The notes: a model not told the origin generated them from the sequence alone. A DNA stretch of 64,000 nucleotides from Chlorops oryzae (GCA_020466095.1 CM035808.1:86096779-86160778), one strand, 5' to 3'. Positions 1 to 11,243 are shown, numbered from the stretch's first letter. Numbers and translations: made by a program.

Positions 1-238
1 CGATCTATCTAAAGTTAATAGTATCATAAAATGCTGTTGCGTGTTGCATAATTTGTTTAACACCCACAACAGCAATATTCCGGAACACTGGCTCGTCGAT
101 GAAATACAAACTGAGAGACCTCAGCCGGAGTACAATAACCTGAGCGGCGATAAGAATGCTTCAGCAGAAGAAATAAGACAAGCAATAGCGTTTCACTTAT
201 GTATGTATTTCCTTTTTTACTTTATATGTTTATGTTAA
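1..238 (+). CDS. Harbinger transposase, C-terminal fragment (DDE_Tnp_4 type)
   Basis: The frame is open from the first bases of the window and reads DLSKVNSIIKCCCVLHNL near its start. The CCxxHN pattern (here CCVLHN) is the conserved helix near the C-terminus of PIF/Harbinger DDE nucleases and HARBI1-like proteins. The catalytic aspartates and glutamate lie upstream, outside the window. The frame closes at 236-238. A methionine at position 41 is internal and not a real start. The gene converges on the Myb-like gene at 259-1180, the typical Harbinger arrangement. The family call is confident; activity of the copy cannot be judged. Confidence 0.8.
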   Translation, partial: DLSKVNSIIKCCCVLHNLFNTHNSNIPEHWLVDEIQTERPQPEYNNLSGDKNASAEEIRQAIAFHLCMYFLFYFICLC

Positions 239-258
239 AATTAGGTACGTTTTTTTTT

Positions 259-1180
259 TTACTTTTTGGTTAATACTTCCAATATTTGTTTGTGGAAGTC
301 TTCATTTTCCGCTTGCATTTTTTCTCGCAGCATTTCGTTGTAATAACTGATTAGATGTTTCCATTTCTTCCCTTGCCATCATATTCGATTCCTTAATTTC
401 CTGAAGGATTTCTTCTTGAAAATTGCATTTCCTTCTTTTTTTAGGTTCCGTACCACAACTGGAGCCCGATGGGGTCAAGAGTCGGAATAGCCGTCCAAAT
501 ACTCCACGGAATCATACCGGTCCAGCGATTGCAGTGAATTAGATGCTGCCGACTTGTCGAAAGCTGAAATAATTAAGAAAACAAAATATGTTTAATTATG
601 AAACACAAATAAAAGAATGTTTGAGAATGAAAAAATAATATCAAGAAGAATGCTTTTTTAAGCGGAATGTCTCCAAACGGAATTTCCAAAAATCCTATGT
701 TTTATTGAATTTATGTTGAACTTACTTGCACTTTCTTCAATCACTTCCTCCAAATTGAAGACTTTAGAAGAGCCCAAAATTGAATTCATTTGGTTATACC
801 ATTTCCACTTTGAAGGGGCACCACCCGAGGGCCCAACGCATTTTTTTTCTTCACTGTTAGGAATATAAAGTTATGCATGTAATCTGATAACCTTACTTTT
901 GTAACCTACCTATACAATCGTTTGAAGATTTTCATTTTATTTTTAACTTCTTCCGCTGATACAGTGAAGCCCCTCGATCCATCTCTTCCTGCATTTCCAA
1001 GAACACGTGGCCATTTTTGCGTGATCCTCGAAGCTCGCCAATTTTGCTCTGCCATAGGTCAATGAGTTCGGCTTCAGCAGGTTCATCCCATATAACTCGT
1101 TTTTTGCGTTTCGCTGAAATATAAGATTTATTGGCATTTGTGCCTTGTAGTTTTTTAAAATACTTACACGAAGACTCCAT
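259..1180 (-). pseudogene. Harbinger Myb/SANT-like accessory protein, four inferred exons, frameshifted
   Basis: In PIF/Harbinger elements a Myb-like second protein helps the transposase enter the nucleus and bind the ends. Exon 1 (1168-1180) starts at ATG 1180. A 54-bp GT..AG intron (1114-1167, donor GTAAGT, acceptor TTTCAG) leads to exon 2 (910-1113), which carries a SANT/MADF-like segment (RVIWDEPAEAELIDLW). After roughly residue 57 the similarity moves by one frame to VSAEEVKNKMKIFKRLYR, so there is a 1-base indel near 960-975. A second intron (854-909) and exon 3 (726-853, with GPSGGAPSKWKWYNQM) are followed by a third intron (564-725) and a last exon ending in a coiled, charged tail near 259. 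Exon borders are inferred from splice consensus and homology. Confidence 0.65.
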
Positions 1181-1479
1181 TCTTTTCGCGCTTTTACTCT
1201 TAACATGGAAACGGATGCGGTCTTCATTGATTATTTTTTTTTTTTTTTGCTTGTTTTGATATTTATTTTCTTAATTTGACATAAGAGTTGATATTTTTAG
1301 TACTTTTTGTAGCTACATTTAGTATCAACCCTGTATTTGTATCGGGATTAACTTTTAATCCCGCTTCGCCAAAGGGGTTAGCGTCAACTTTTTGTATGGA
1401 TAACCCCGTACTTAATCCTAGGATTAACGAGTTAACCCGGATAAATGAGTTAATCCCCTATGTGGAAACGTGACATAAG

Positions 1480-3070
1480 ATAAATTTATACAAGTCAATT
1501 AAATTCAATCAAAATGTGATTAGCAAGTGTTAATAGTTATTGTTCAAAGATCGAACATGCTGCGCGCGTTAAAGACCTGTCCATAGGTTTCAAGATTGTA
1601 TATTTGGGAGGAGAGCTAATTTGTGGATGGCGCGACGATGGTGCCAGCAATTGTTCTGACTATTCGCCCCAATTGCCACTTCTGCGGTGGGAGATTGTAC
1701 TCGGCAATAATTACGATATCGCTTACTTTGACGTTGCGGTACTTGGTTGTCCATTTGGACTTGGTTTGAAGCTGCAAAACGTAGTCTTTGCGGAACCACG
1801 ACCAGAACTGCGCCTTGAGATTGGATATTAGCTGCGATCGCTTGGCGTAACAAATCGTTTCGCTTGGCAGATCTGAATCGACGAGTGTTGTTCGTTTGGA
1901 TCCCGTCAACAAGTGTTGCGGGGTAAGTGCATAACCATCGTTTGGATCTGCCGATTGCGAAATTGGGCGCGAATTTAAAATCGCCTCGATTTCCGTAAGC
2001 AGCGTCGCTAGCTCTTCGAAAGTTAAATTGTCGTTGCTCATGGTTTTGTACAGAAGGCCCTTGAGAGATTTTACCACGGCCTCCCATAATCCGCCGAAAT
2101 GAGGTGCCCTGGGTGGAATGAACTTGAACTGCATGCCTTTCTCGGCGGCGAAATTGTGTAGTTGATGAATATGGTCCTTTCCGAAAAACCTGTTTGCGAA
2201 ATTCGGTCAGCTCTGCGTTGGCTCCAACGAAATTGCTGGCGTTGTCGCAGTGTTAGACATCGGGTACGCCTCGACGACTGACGAACCTTTTTAAAACCAA
2301 AAGAAAGGAATCAGTGGATAAATCGGAAGAGGGTTCTATATGCACAGCCTTTAAAGTGAAGCATACGAATACTGCTATATAAGTTTTATAAGGTGGTCTT
2401 CCACGAATCCTGTAGCTTGTGTAGATTGGCCCACAAAAGTCAACACCACACGTGGAGAATGGACGCACATCCTGCAACCTATCAGATGATAAATTGCCCA
2501 TTATTTGTGTCATAATTTTAGGCTTATATCGAAAACAATGAGAGCAATTGCGCACGACTGACTTAACCACATGCTTTGCATTTATTAACCAAATTTTTTG
2601 CCTTAATAAATTAAGCAGGCCTTTCGGACCAACATGTAAGTTAGTGATATGCAAATGGTGGACATATGAGTAGAAGAGTTTGCTGCCCTTTGGTAAGAAC
2701 AGAGGAAATTTAACATCAAAGCCAATAGGTGCGTGAAGAAGTCGGCCTCCTACCCGAAGCAATGAAAACGTGCGATGATGGTCATGGTAACTATGCATGA
2801 ATGGTGTAAGCTTTTGTATGTTTGTAGGCAATAATTTTTGCTCTGCAATTAATTTAGTTTCATGGCTATATTCAGCTTGCTGTATAATTTCTATTACTTT
2901 TAAAAATGCTAACTCAAGTTCTTTAGATGTTATGCTTAAATTTTCTTATCGAGGATTTCGGTCGATGAATCTAAATATAAATGCAACAATTCTAATATTT
3001 TGTGGAAGGACGACGAGTCATTGATTAACGTTAAAATTGGATTTGGTTGAAGCTGTTGAGTTTGCAAACA
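1480..3070 (-). mobile_element. BEL/Pao LTR retrotransposon remnant
   Basis: Only the end of pol is preserved, on the - strand, followed by a possible start of the 3' LTR near 1557 (the - strand begins TGTTCGATC, a TG start as in BEL LTRs). RT, RNase H, gag and the 5' LTR are missing. The upstream edge near 3070 abuts a + strand BEL LTR, so the piece was truncated or inserted into. Confidence 0.75.
1590..3060 (-). pseudogene. BEL/Pao integrase, degraded
   Basis: Translation of the - strand from about 3060 shows the pre-integrase region (ITSKELELAF), then the zinc-binding H2C2 domain (HHLHITNLHVGPKGLL with CSHC further on), the DDE core start (STCGVDFCGPI, first Asp), the second block ending RFVSRRGVPDV, and the conserved C-terminal part with FIPPRAPHFGGLWEAVVKS (containing the catalytic Glu) and ILNSRPIS. 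The chromodomain-like tail KLALLPNIQS is in another frame. There are breaks near 2252 to 2134, where the second catalytic Asp should be, and near 1640. It integrated retrotransposon cDNA when intact; this copy is dead. Confidence 0.85.
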
Positions 3071-3073
3071 GCA

Positions 3074-3504
3074 TGTTAAGAATTAACAAATGTATGTGCG
3101 TTTGCATATAAACTTAAACAGCCACTTAAAGGCAAATGCATATCAACATCATGCATTGCTTTCACATTTCATAAAACAAAAAGAAAACGAAAACCAAAGA
3201 AAACACAATTACCAGCACGGGAAATATGACACCAGCATTCAATGAACTCAATTATTGCAAGCTTACAAAACGTGCCTTCTTTCTTTTGTTTTCGTTTGAT
3301 GTATTGCCAAATAATTTTTTGTTTGAATAAGCAAAATGTTAGTATATAAGAAGAATATTTCCAATCAATAAACAAGTCAAAATTCGAACTTCAAAGTGTA
3401 ATTATTAATCTATATTGATTGGTTAAAGTGCCAAATCAATTTTGAATCGCAATTGGTCATAGTTTAAGTGCTATTGGCCATATCACTTAGTTGTGAAGTA
3501 TACA
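3074..3504 (+). repeat. BEL/Pao 5' LTR (431 bp) with core promoter
   Basis: The segment starts TGTTAAG and ends TACA. It is followed at once by a BEL-type primer-binding stretch (TTTTGGTGACCCCGACGTG, about 3507-3525). Inside are a TATA box (TATATAA, 3343-3349) and a polyadenylation signal (AATAAA, 3367-3372) in the right order for U3-R-U5. The outer edge is a small palindrome (TGTTAAGAATTAACA). The leader continues to 3688, where the assembly gap cuts the element, so the coding part and the 3' LTR are not visible. Confidence 0.7.
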
Positions 3505-3688
3505 TTTTTTGGTGACCCCGACGTGATATCTGTTGGTGTACCACCTATCAGATACGCAATCCTTTTATTTCGCGAAGCATTAATTCGTTTGCTAGGACGC
3601 TAACAAGGTCCTCGTGAAACAAAAGTCCGTCGCGAATTAAATATGCATTTTATTGTAAATCATTTAATCAGAGCAAGGAGCTCAACTC
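3505..3688 (+). other. BEL/Pao primer-binding site and untranslated leader
   Basis: The GGTGACCCCGACGTGA stretch directly downstream of the LTR matches the tRNA-primer region common in insect BEL elements. The remaining ~160 bp hold no clear ORF before the N block. Confidence 0.55.
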
Positions 3689-3788
3689 NNNNNNNNNNNN
3701 NNNNNNNNNNNNNNNNNNNNNNNNNNNNNNNNNNNNNNNNNNNNNNNNNNNNNNNNNNNNNNNNNNNNNNNNNNNNNNNNNNNNNNNN
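3689..3788. other. Assembly gap (100 N)
   Basis: Exactly 100 N bases, the usual placeholder for a gap of unknown size. Sequence left of it (BEL leader) and right of it (piggyBac flank) need not be neighbours in the genome. Confidence 0.99.
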
Positions 3789-4066
3789 GACCAATAATTC
3801 AATTAGTATGATGTAATAGCCAACTTAACCTTCAAATCACCCTTGTGTGGAAAACCACACAAATTGAAACATTTTTTGCCTATAAAAATAATTTTTGGTA
3901 ACGAGATATTTAAAAAGTTACGCTAATTTCCCTCGTGTGTGATTTTTCACACGTATGTAATATCTATGCATTTTGAATTCTAAAGCATATCTTATGTCTC
4001 GAAATATCAATATTTTGTATGTAAATTTGTGGATATTTAAAAAAAAAACACATGCGCTCATGTACA

Positions 4067-4235
4067 TTCATACTTTGCAAGTCCAACCACAGAGAAATTC
4101 GCCCTAAAATCGGGCATGTCCATTCATGCCTTGCAAGTCGATCGACAGAGAAATGCCTCCTAAAATCGGACAAGTCCATTCATGCCTTGCAAGTCAAACC
4201 ACTGAGAAATGCGTCCTAAAATTGGGCATGTCCAT
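4067..4235. repeat. 56-bp tandem repeats in the piggyBac 5' region
   Basis: Three units share CATTCATRCYTTGCAAGTC and an AGAGAAAT(T/G)C block with a 56-bp period (TTGCAA at 4075, 4131 and 4187). A further unit resumes at 5471 after the MITE, showing that the MITE landed inside the array. Subterminal repeats of this kind often bind transposase, which is inference here. Confidence 0.7.
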
Positions 4236-5470
4236 TAGGGGTGTCCTTATTTTTAAAAACTGGATTTTTATAAACCGCCGGGCAGATTCTTGTTCCTTTA
4301 TCTAAAAAAAAGTAAATGAAATTTGGAGTAAATCCGATCATTTTTAATGGACCCGGAAACGACTTGAAAATGTAGTGGAGAGTGGAAATATAGAGTCGAA
4401 GCCCCATAACTCCCCAGAAGTCGCCCCTGCGGACATATAATGTATGACCGACCCCCATTACTTTTTTACCCCTAACATTTTTTCTGACCAAACCTTCCCC
4501 CTATCTCCCCTACTTAAGGGGGCTCCCATACCAAACTTATATTTTTATAAACTTCCCCCACCGTCCTAACTAGCCCCAGAGTGCTCCTAGAGGAGTCAAA
4601 TATATGACCGACCCCCATTAACTTTGGCCCCCTAACATTTTCTCCGAACATACTTACCCTCTATCTCCCCTTATTAAGGGGGCTCCCATATAAAACTACC
4701 TTAATTTGAGCAACATTTCATACAAAATGGCCGTCACTACAGTCAAACCCCTCCTAGGGGGCTGATATATATGACCGACCCCCATTATTTTTTTACCCCA
4801 AACATTTTCTTCAAACACACCTACCCTCTATCTCCCCTCGTTAGGGGGGTCCCAATACAAAATTAGGCTTAAATTAAAGAAAAATGCCTCACGAACTTCA
4901 ATCTATAATATAGATGCCGTAGGAATAAGAACGAGCATGTTCAGCATGCATATTCGAAAAATTTACAAAATTACCTTTTAAACGAGCCTTATATGAAGAA
5001 TATTGGATTAGTTTTTGGTATGTTTTAATAATATGATATATTTTATTTCCTTTTTTTTAAAACTGAATTTTGGGTTCCATCCCCTAACTGGCCAAATAAT
5101 GACCCTAGTAGAAAAAAAAATAAATTTTCGAGTCAAATGCCGCAAACCTCAATCTATGACGAGTTTTTTGAGACTATAACCATTAAAATCGGTTAGTGGT
5201 TTCTATTCATAAAATTAATTCAAAACAAATATTTTTTGAAACGCATTATTCACTGTTTTTACGTTCGTTTCTTAGGTCTTTGCATGTCTCTCTCGGTCTG
5301 TACGCACGCAAAGACTCAAGAAACAAACGTAAAAACAGTGAATAATTCGTTTCAAAAAATATTTGTAAATTTCATTTACTTACTGTTTTAAGATAAAGGA
5401 ACAAGAATCTGCCCGGCGAACTGGAATCCAAACACTTTAAAACTTTCCCATACAAATAAGAACACCCCTA
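4236..5470. mobile_element. Non-autonomous hAT MITE (1,235 bp) nested in piggyBac
   Basis: Both ends read TAGGGGTGT..CTTATTT as inverted repeats, and both sides carry the 8-bp target duplication ATGTCCAT (4228-4235 and 5471-5478), as expected for hAT. No transposase is encoded. Inside are three imperfect copies (near 4440, 4605 and 4770) of a block with TATGACCGACCCCCATTA followed by CTATCTCCCC and a GGGGGCTCCCATA motif. A long near-perfect hairpin lies at 5228-5370. Relatives of these modules recur in the core of the foldback element at 20.9-22.1 kb. Confidence 0.8.
5228..5370. repeat. Long hairpin inside the hAT MITE
   Basis: The arms run from CAAATATTTTTTGAAACGCA to its complement with a short spacer around 5285-5310; each arm is about 55-60 bp. 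Transcribed, it would fold into a long hairpin RNA. A close relative is at 21158-21312. Confidence 0.8.
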
Positions 5471-5639
5471 ATGTCCATTCATGCCTTGCAGGTCGATCGA
5501 CAGCGAGGTTTCTTTGGAGTTATTAACGAAGAAGCTTATCAGTGTGAGATGTTTGCTTCGCCAGTAAGAGCTTATGGATAAGTGACTCAGAAAAAAATTT
5601 TTTACTTCAAAGTTTTTATTTGTCGTTGGTTGCGGTAAA

Positions 5640-7554
5640 ATGACTAGACCAAAATATCTTTCCAGCGAAGAACTGGAAGGTCTTTTGAATGCTTTCGATG
5701 ACGAAGACTTTTCTGACAGCGATGAAGATTACGTGCCAGAAAAAAATTATGATTCGGAAGAAAGCGAAGCAGATTCTGAGTGTAATAGTATGGAAGAAAG
5801 TGAAGATGTCGCTGCAATTGGAATCTCATCCGTAGATAAATCGGTGGATCCATTGTTTGTCTCAAAAGACAATACGGTATGGAGCTCTCAACCAATCCAA
5901 GATCGTACTGTAAGATTACGAAGTGAAAATGTCATCAATTTGCGTCCAGGCACAACAAGATATGCAACAGCGCGTATCGATGACATTAAAGATGCCTTTA
6001 TGCTATTTTTTCCACCACCTGTTGAGAATATTATTCTGAAATGGTCAAACGCATATGCAAAGGCCAAATGCGGCGACAACTTTATTGAAATCGACTCGAG
6101 CTTGTTACGTGCATATATCGGTGTTCTCATTTTGGCTGGAGTTTACAGGTATATTTTTTGTGTTTGAAATGAGTCTTAGTTATAATAGCCATAATTAAGA
6201 TCCAGGAATAAAACATAGTTGGATCTGTTCGATGGTGAATATGGACGTCCTATATTTAGAGCGATAATGCCAAAGAAAACATTTCAATACATGAATCGCG
6301 TTAATCGTTTCGATGACGTTATGAGCAGACGATCGAAAATTTCTAACGACAAATTTTCACCGATTCGTGAAGTATTTGACAAATGGTCTGAGCTATTGGC
6401 TGATTATTTCAACCCATCTGAATGTCTTACTGTTGACGAACAATTGCTTGCATTTCGGGGTAGGTGCAAATTCAGAAAATATATGCCGTCTAGGCCTGCA
6501 CGATACGGAATTAAACTTTGGCTATAAGTTTGCTCTGAAACTTGCTACGTTTGGAAGATCCAGCCGTATTTAGCTAAGCCAGTTGGTGGTATAGCTGGAA
6601 AAATTCAAGGACAGCGAGTAGTCTTGGATTTGGTTCATGGCTTAAAAGGCCATAATATAACAATGGACAACTTCTTCTCATCATACGAACTTCGCCAAAA
6701 GTTGTTATCCCGAGGGCTAACAATGGTTGGAACAATGCGCAAGAACAAAAGAAGTATCCCACCTAGACTTTTAGAATGCAAACGAGTATTGGTAGAATTG
6801 GTAGAAAGGACAATTGCGAAATACTGCAAAGCACAATGCATCATTCTAATGATGTAGACTTTTGTGGAAAAAAGCTGCCGATAATAATTAAATATTATAA
6901 TAAAACCAAAGGTTGGTTTCATACTTCTTTTCTTGATATCTGTGATCTTCAGTTTTTTAATTTTTTATACTAAAGGCGGCGTGGATACAGTTGACAAAAT
7001 GGTGTCTTGCTACAGTTCCAAAAGAAAGACGAACCGCTGGCCTTTGGCTGTTTTCTCGAATATGATCGACATCTCAGCCCTAAGCGCGGTGACTATTTTT
7101 AAAGATATTCATCCAAATTGGCAAGTAAATAAACCAATAATGCGAAGAGTTTTCTTGCGTGAGCGTGGAATATCACTTGCAAAACCGTACATGACAATTA
7201 AAAAAGGTGCGCGACGAAGCGGTGTCTTTACTTTCTGCCATAAGTCGGAGTTCACCAAGTTAATCAATGGACGAGCGCAGCATCCCCATCGAACAATCAG
7301 AGTCGTCGTTGACCCATGAACGTGCAGAACTTCGAAAAAGCTCATTAGAATCGCCTTATTTTCTCCAAAAGAGGTCCAAAATTGTTCCCCCCACTGTCGA
7401 AGGAAAATCCCGGTGTCATATTTGTTATAGCGAAAAGTCGAAAACTAAAAATTACGTTTATCAAACGATGTACTGTTTCTGCAAAAAAGGCGTTTGCAAG
7501 CGTGATCATAACCGAAATGTTTGTGTAAAATGTATTGAGGACAAATTAATTTAA
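5640..7554 (+). pseudogene. piggyBac transposase (DDE_Tnp_1_7), two introns, several lesions
   Basis: The protein would cut and paste the element at TTAA. Exon 1 (5640-6148) has an acidic N-terminus (residues ~15-60) and the start of the catalytic fold up to GVLILAGVYR. Intron 1 is 6149-6199 (51 bp, GT..AG). Exon 2 holds PIFRAIMPKKTF, the first catalytic Asp (LTVDEQLLAFRG) and the second (ITMDNFFSSYEL). Intron 2 is 6912-6975 (64 bp) and rejoins at the third Asp (GGVDTVDKM). The C-terminal cysteine-rich zinc domain (CHIC..CFCKKGVC..H..CVKC, 7410-7540) is present. Lesions: TAG at 6216-6218, TAA at 6525-6527, a frameshift near 6800, and another near 7270-7320. All three catalytic aspartates remain. 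Confidence 0.85.
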
Positions 7555-7711
7555 AAAATATATAATACAATGCACAATAATACATCAAAAATAACAATAA
7601 AATGGAAAAGATGTATGGCGGTTATCTAATGTTTATATATATGTCATAGGTGTGGAAAACCACACACAAGGGTTATCAACGTAATTTTTTTTTGGGTGAT
7701 TTGAAGGTTAA

Positions 7712-8431
7712 ATTCAAGTCGGGGAAATATGGTGAAAATCTTTCTTCTGAAAATTTCAAATAAAGTCATGTTGTGAACAATCAAGTGGGCTTAAGCATTA
7801 TTCATGTTTATATGACATAAAACATTAATTTTAATTTTGGTGAATTTTTTAAAATTGCCCAAATGCACAAGAAACCCAATAGGCAAAATTTGAATCATGC
7901 GCTGCTCTGATTGGCGAATGGATCAGCGGCGACCACGGCTGCCACTTATGGTACTTTTGTACCAAAATTTGTACTTTTTTGTATTTGGTACATTGGTACC
8001 TAACTCGTAGATTTGGTACATTTTTCAGGTGGTTGCGAATTAATTGTAAAACAATGGCTGAGATGACAGTTATCAAATGTTTATAGAGCTACAGCAGTGG
8101 CTTTTATAACAGTTTTCAGATTTTGCAACAGTGACTTAAATGACAGTTTGAGTCAAAATATCTCTAAGCATATATATTAACATATATATGGTTTTGGTTC
8201 CCTTTTTTATGGACTAGGTACAAAAAAACTTGAGGTGAATGGCAACCATGGCCACGATGGCGGCAGATTGGCTGGTTTAAGCTTTCGGCTAAGCAGGGTT
8301 GCAATAAAATACTGCAAGAAGTTTTAGAACAGGGTTGCATTTATAGTTTATAAAAGCTTTTATATGTAAAAGCTTTTTGTAAAAAACACATAGTTACATG
8401 TGGACTGAACTATTTTTTTTAAGACGGCGCA
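7712..8431. other. Non-coding flank between piggyBac and Transib
   Basis: A+T-rich sequence without a convincing ORF. It has short GGTAC-rich direct and inverted motifs around 7950-8030 (TTTTGTACCAAAATTTGTAC and relatives). I recognise no element. Confidence 0.6.
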
Positions 8432-8470
8432 CAGTGTCGTGTCTCCATACATTCTGTGGCCAAAAATAGA
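8432..8470 (+). promoter_or_regulatory. Transib left terminus resembling a 23-RSS
   Basis: Heptamer CACAGTG (8432-8438), spacer of exactly 23 bp (8439-8461), then CCAAAAATA (8462-8470) in nonamer position. The vertebrate V(D)J signal is CACAGTG, 12 or 23 bp, ACAAAAACC; the heptamer here is identical and the nonamer shares the A-rich core. Confidence 0.8.
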
Positions 8471-9144
8471 AGGAGTGGTCGCAGAGCAACGAAATTTATA
8501 GGATGTACTACTTTTTCCCAAATTAAGAAAATTTAAAAAAATCATAGAATTCCGCCCACTGACACGCCCACCTCCCATATAAAGTGATTTTCTAATTTCC
8601 ACAGCTTAAGCTCTAGAAAGACGAAATTTGGTAAGCAAGTTATTTAGGCGCAAAAATTGTGGGCCACCAAAAAATTTTTTGGTTGCCACGCCCCCTTTAT
8701 AAGTTAGGCCCCTTCAAAGTTCAGAGTTTTAAAGCTTATATCTTCATATAGAAATATTTTTCCCTAATAAAAAATTTAACAAATATTTTATGAATTTCAA
8801 ATCTGAAACTATATGTTATTAAGAATTTAAAAAAAATTTAGGTCTAACCGACGACTTACAAAAATTGCAAAGCAGTGAAAATGCATGAAAATTCAAACAA
8901 AAAATTGTAGCACTTTCGCCAGTACGCTCCTGAAAGAATCACTGCTGTTCAACAATGAATTAATTTTTGAATGAAAATTTTAGTTTTTTTTGATTAAAAA
9001 TAAATAGACTTTTAAATACTTAACTAATTTTTTCGGTATGCAAGCGGTTTTTAAAAAAACAGGCAAAAGTATGTTACCGTATGTTACCAAATATTTTATT
9101 CAAATGGATAATTCTTTTAACACAATTACACACACAATTTATTT
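8471..9144. other. Transib 3' non-coding region
   Basis: About 670 bp between the left terminus and the transposase stop. It contains CACGCCCACCTCCCATATA and GCCACGCCCCCTTTATA stretches reminiscent of dispersed fly repeats, but no ORF and no second pair of inverted ends that I could find. Confidence 0.5.
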
Positions 9145-11243
9145 TTAATCACTGTTAGAGCTTTCACTTCCTGATTCAGATGAGATGAAGTTTTCAAAAT
9201 CAATGCTCAAAGATGGCATACTATCGTCATCAAATTCATCTATTATAATGTAATGCTCTAACTCATTCTGCGCAGACTTCGTCTTTGTTGTAAGTTTTCT
9301 GTGTCTATTTATTAGTGGATCAGACGATAGCAAAAAGTGTTTCATTATGTCAATATTGGATTTTTCCCTTGAACATTTCCTTGTGCTATGCAATCGTACT
9401 TGTCTGAAGTCCTTATGTCGTGCTTCAAGAGCTTCCTCGGACATCATGCCGATTGGCAAAGAAAAGTTCTTTCCAATAAGTGCTCCATGGCACAAAACTT
9501 TGTGCAATGTCACAGGCATATTATTATTCCATGAATAATTTGTCGTATATAAATCGAAAGCATCTTTTAACAAAGGTTCGAATGTTTCAAAATTTATTTT
9601 GAATCCAGACGATAAGATTCTTAAAATGAGACCTAATTTTTGAATCAAATTGATGTCAAGACCGGTAATTTTCGCGCTTATTGAGAAGAACTTGAAAAAT
9701 TTTCTTGCGGTATTGCCATCGTTCGACGTTCCGTATCAAGTTTTCACTCTATCAACAATTAGTCCTAGCTCTTGTTTGAATTCTGTGCAAATTCTGTTTT
9801 TAGTTTCGGCAAGAACTTTCTTATCGTCTTCACTTTGTACTCTCCAGCGTTTAAATGAAAGCCTATAAGATATATGCAACAAACATTCGAAGCATTTAAT
9901 CCACGCGTGTAGTGTAGAAAGTCCGTACTTGATGTGCCGTTCTTCGATAGGCGTTATTAGTGAATTGAAAGAGTTCATAAGCTTTGGAGTAGATCCACAC
10001 AAATGGCATGAGCTCGTTGAATTTTTCTCCGAAAGAACATTTACAACAGCGCCATCCACCATAGTTAAATGGAGCAGGTACGACATATGCAATTTCTTAT
10101 TGTTTATATTGAAAGTTCTGCCATTTAACCTTTCTATTTGGCTTGATATATGTTTTTCTGTTTCCAAAATAAGGGATTTGGATTCTTTCATAAACATAAA
10201 TTTGATTGGACGACAAAATAAGGACGACGACGGTGTTTTGTTAAGCCACAATTCAGCTTTTGTGTTCGCATGGACAATTTTTAACGGAACTAAGCCTACA
10301 ACAAAGAGGAACTCATCTGTAGAGTTACTATCCCTAAAGTTTTGTTTGTACATTCCATGCCCTGAGCTTCCGTCAAATCCCCATTTGCACTCAAAAATGC
10401 AATGTGCGTCATCGTGCAATTCAACTAATTGCATTAAACTCTCCGCTGTTGAGTCAAGCAAATCTTGTAGGGGAATTTCAGCGGAGACTTCAGACGAAAT
10501 TACCGGTTTCGGTAGAAACTTCTCCATTTCTTGGCTCAAAATATGATAGCTTGGAAAGCAATCAGGGCTTACAGAATTTACAACTGTTCTCAGAGTGTAA
10601 TATTTACGAACAGACAGCTTTAAATCGAAATACAAGGCAATCACCTCTGCAATTGACAAACGGCTATGTTTAGCTGTGCCTTCTTCTTTTTTTATAGACT
10701 CTGCTGCATGCTTAATGTTTTCTGTCGAACTTGAATTTTTAAGTTCTTCTACCTTCCGGCGCTTACTTCTTTCCGACGATTCTTCGTAGGCTTTTCTTGG
10801 TCTGCCTCTACTTGTGCTAGGTTGCTAAGAAAAATTGAGAGATATTATTCGAAACATTTCCAAACTATTTAATGTAGAAAAACCCACCTCGGCGTCCGTC
10901 GGCACAACCTCTCTATGGACCTATTTTTATGTTTTCATTTCGTTATTATAGGAAATAACTAATATTATTCTGCACTTACGCTCAACTCCACTTCGAAAGA
11001 CGAACAGAGTCAATCCGAAAATTTTTTAACAAACCGTGTTTTGTTCCTAGTACAAATAGCCCACTTCCTCGAAAATTCGACGTCTAAAAAACGTATTTTT
11101 TTTCTAATAGCCTCTGTATCGAAGTGTCCATCCGTATTATTTTCTAGGTATTCAAACATAAGGTTCTCCCTTTCGGCTTCACGTTTACCCGAGCCCGCTA
11201 GCCAAACGTTAAAAAAATCTGATATTTTCAGTGCAGCGGCCAC
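9145..11243 (-). pseudogene. Transib transposase (RAG1-core relative), three exons, two TGA stops
   Basis: Exons: 11243-10980, 10920-10888 and 10824-9145, joined by introns of 59 bp (10921-10979) and 63 bp (10825-10887). Both introns are phase 0 with GT..AG borders. The total is about 658 codons, the family's normal size. Seen: N-terminal ISDFFNVWLAGSG, basic GRPRKAYEESSERSKRRK, the first catalytic Asp in WGFDGSSG (~residue 250), CRP, the second Asp in HLTMVDGAVVN (~356), a CHLCG zinc pair, YGLSTLHAWIKCFE, NDGNTARKFF, and the Glu in SEEALEARHKDF (~567), matching RAG1 D600/D708/E962. The only breaks found are TGA at 11010-11012 and 9736-9738; the rest of the frame is open. It would nick, form hairpins at flanking DNA and insert the element. 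Confidence 0.9.

Larger units (their letters stand above)
1..1470. mobile_element. PIF/Harbinger DNA transposon, right-hand part (runs off the window)
   Basis: This is the end of a Harbinger-type element with its usual two genes, the DDE transposase on the + strand and a Myb/SANT-like partner on the - strand, facing each other. The left end lies outside the window, so the terminal repeat and the 3-bp target duplication cannot be paired. A candidate right terminus lies near 1440-1463, where the - strand reads GGGGATTAACTC followed by several TTAAYCC-like short repeats. That boundary is inferred, not proven. Confidence 0.75.
3825..7711 (+). mobile_element. piggyBac-family DNA transposon, complete with TTAA on both sides
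   Basis: The element spans 3829-7707 and is flanked by TTAA at 3825-3828 and 7708-7711, the family's target duplication. Its ends are the 14-bp inverted repeat CCTTCAAATCACCC (3829-3842 and complement 7694-7707). A subterminal palindrome GTGTGGAAAACCACAC lies near both ends. It encodes a two-intron transposase (5640-7554) and carries a nested hAT MITE (4236-5470). Without the MITE the element is about 2.64 kb, normal for piggyBac. Confidence 0.9.

Noticed and set aside
4216..4491. 91-codon - strand frame in the hAT MITE
   Set aside because: No domain, and located in a non-autonomous element with repeated blocks.
9347..10673. + strand frames at 9650-9868, 9929-10546 and 10404-10673
   Set aside because: They are shadows of the Transib transposase on the other strand and show no domains.
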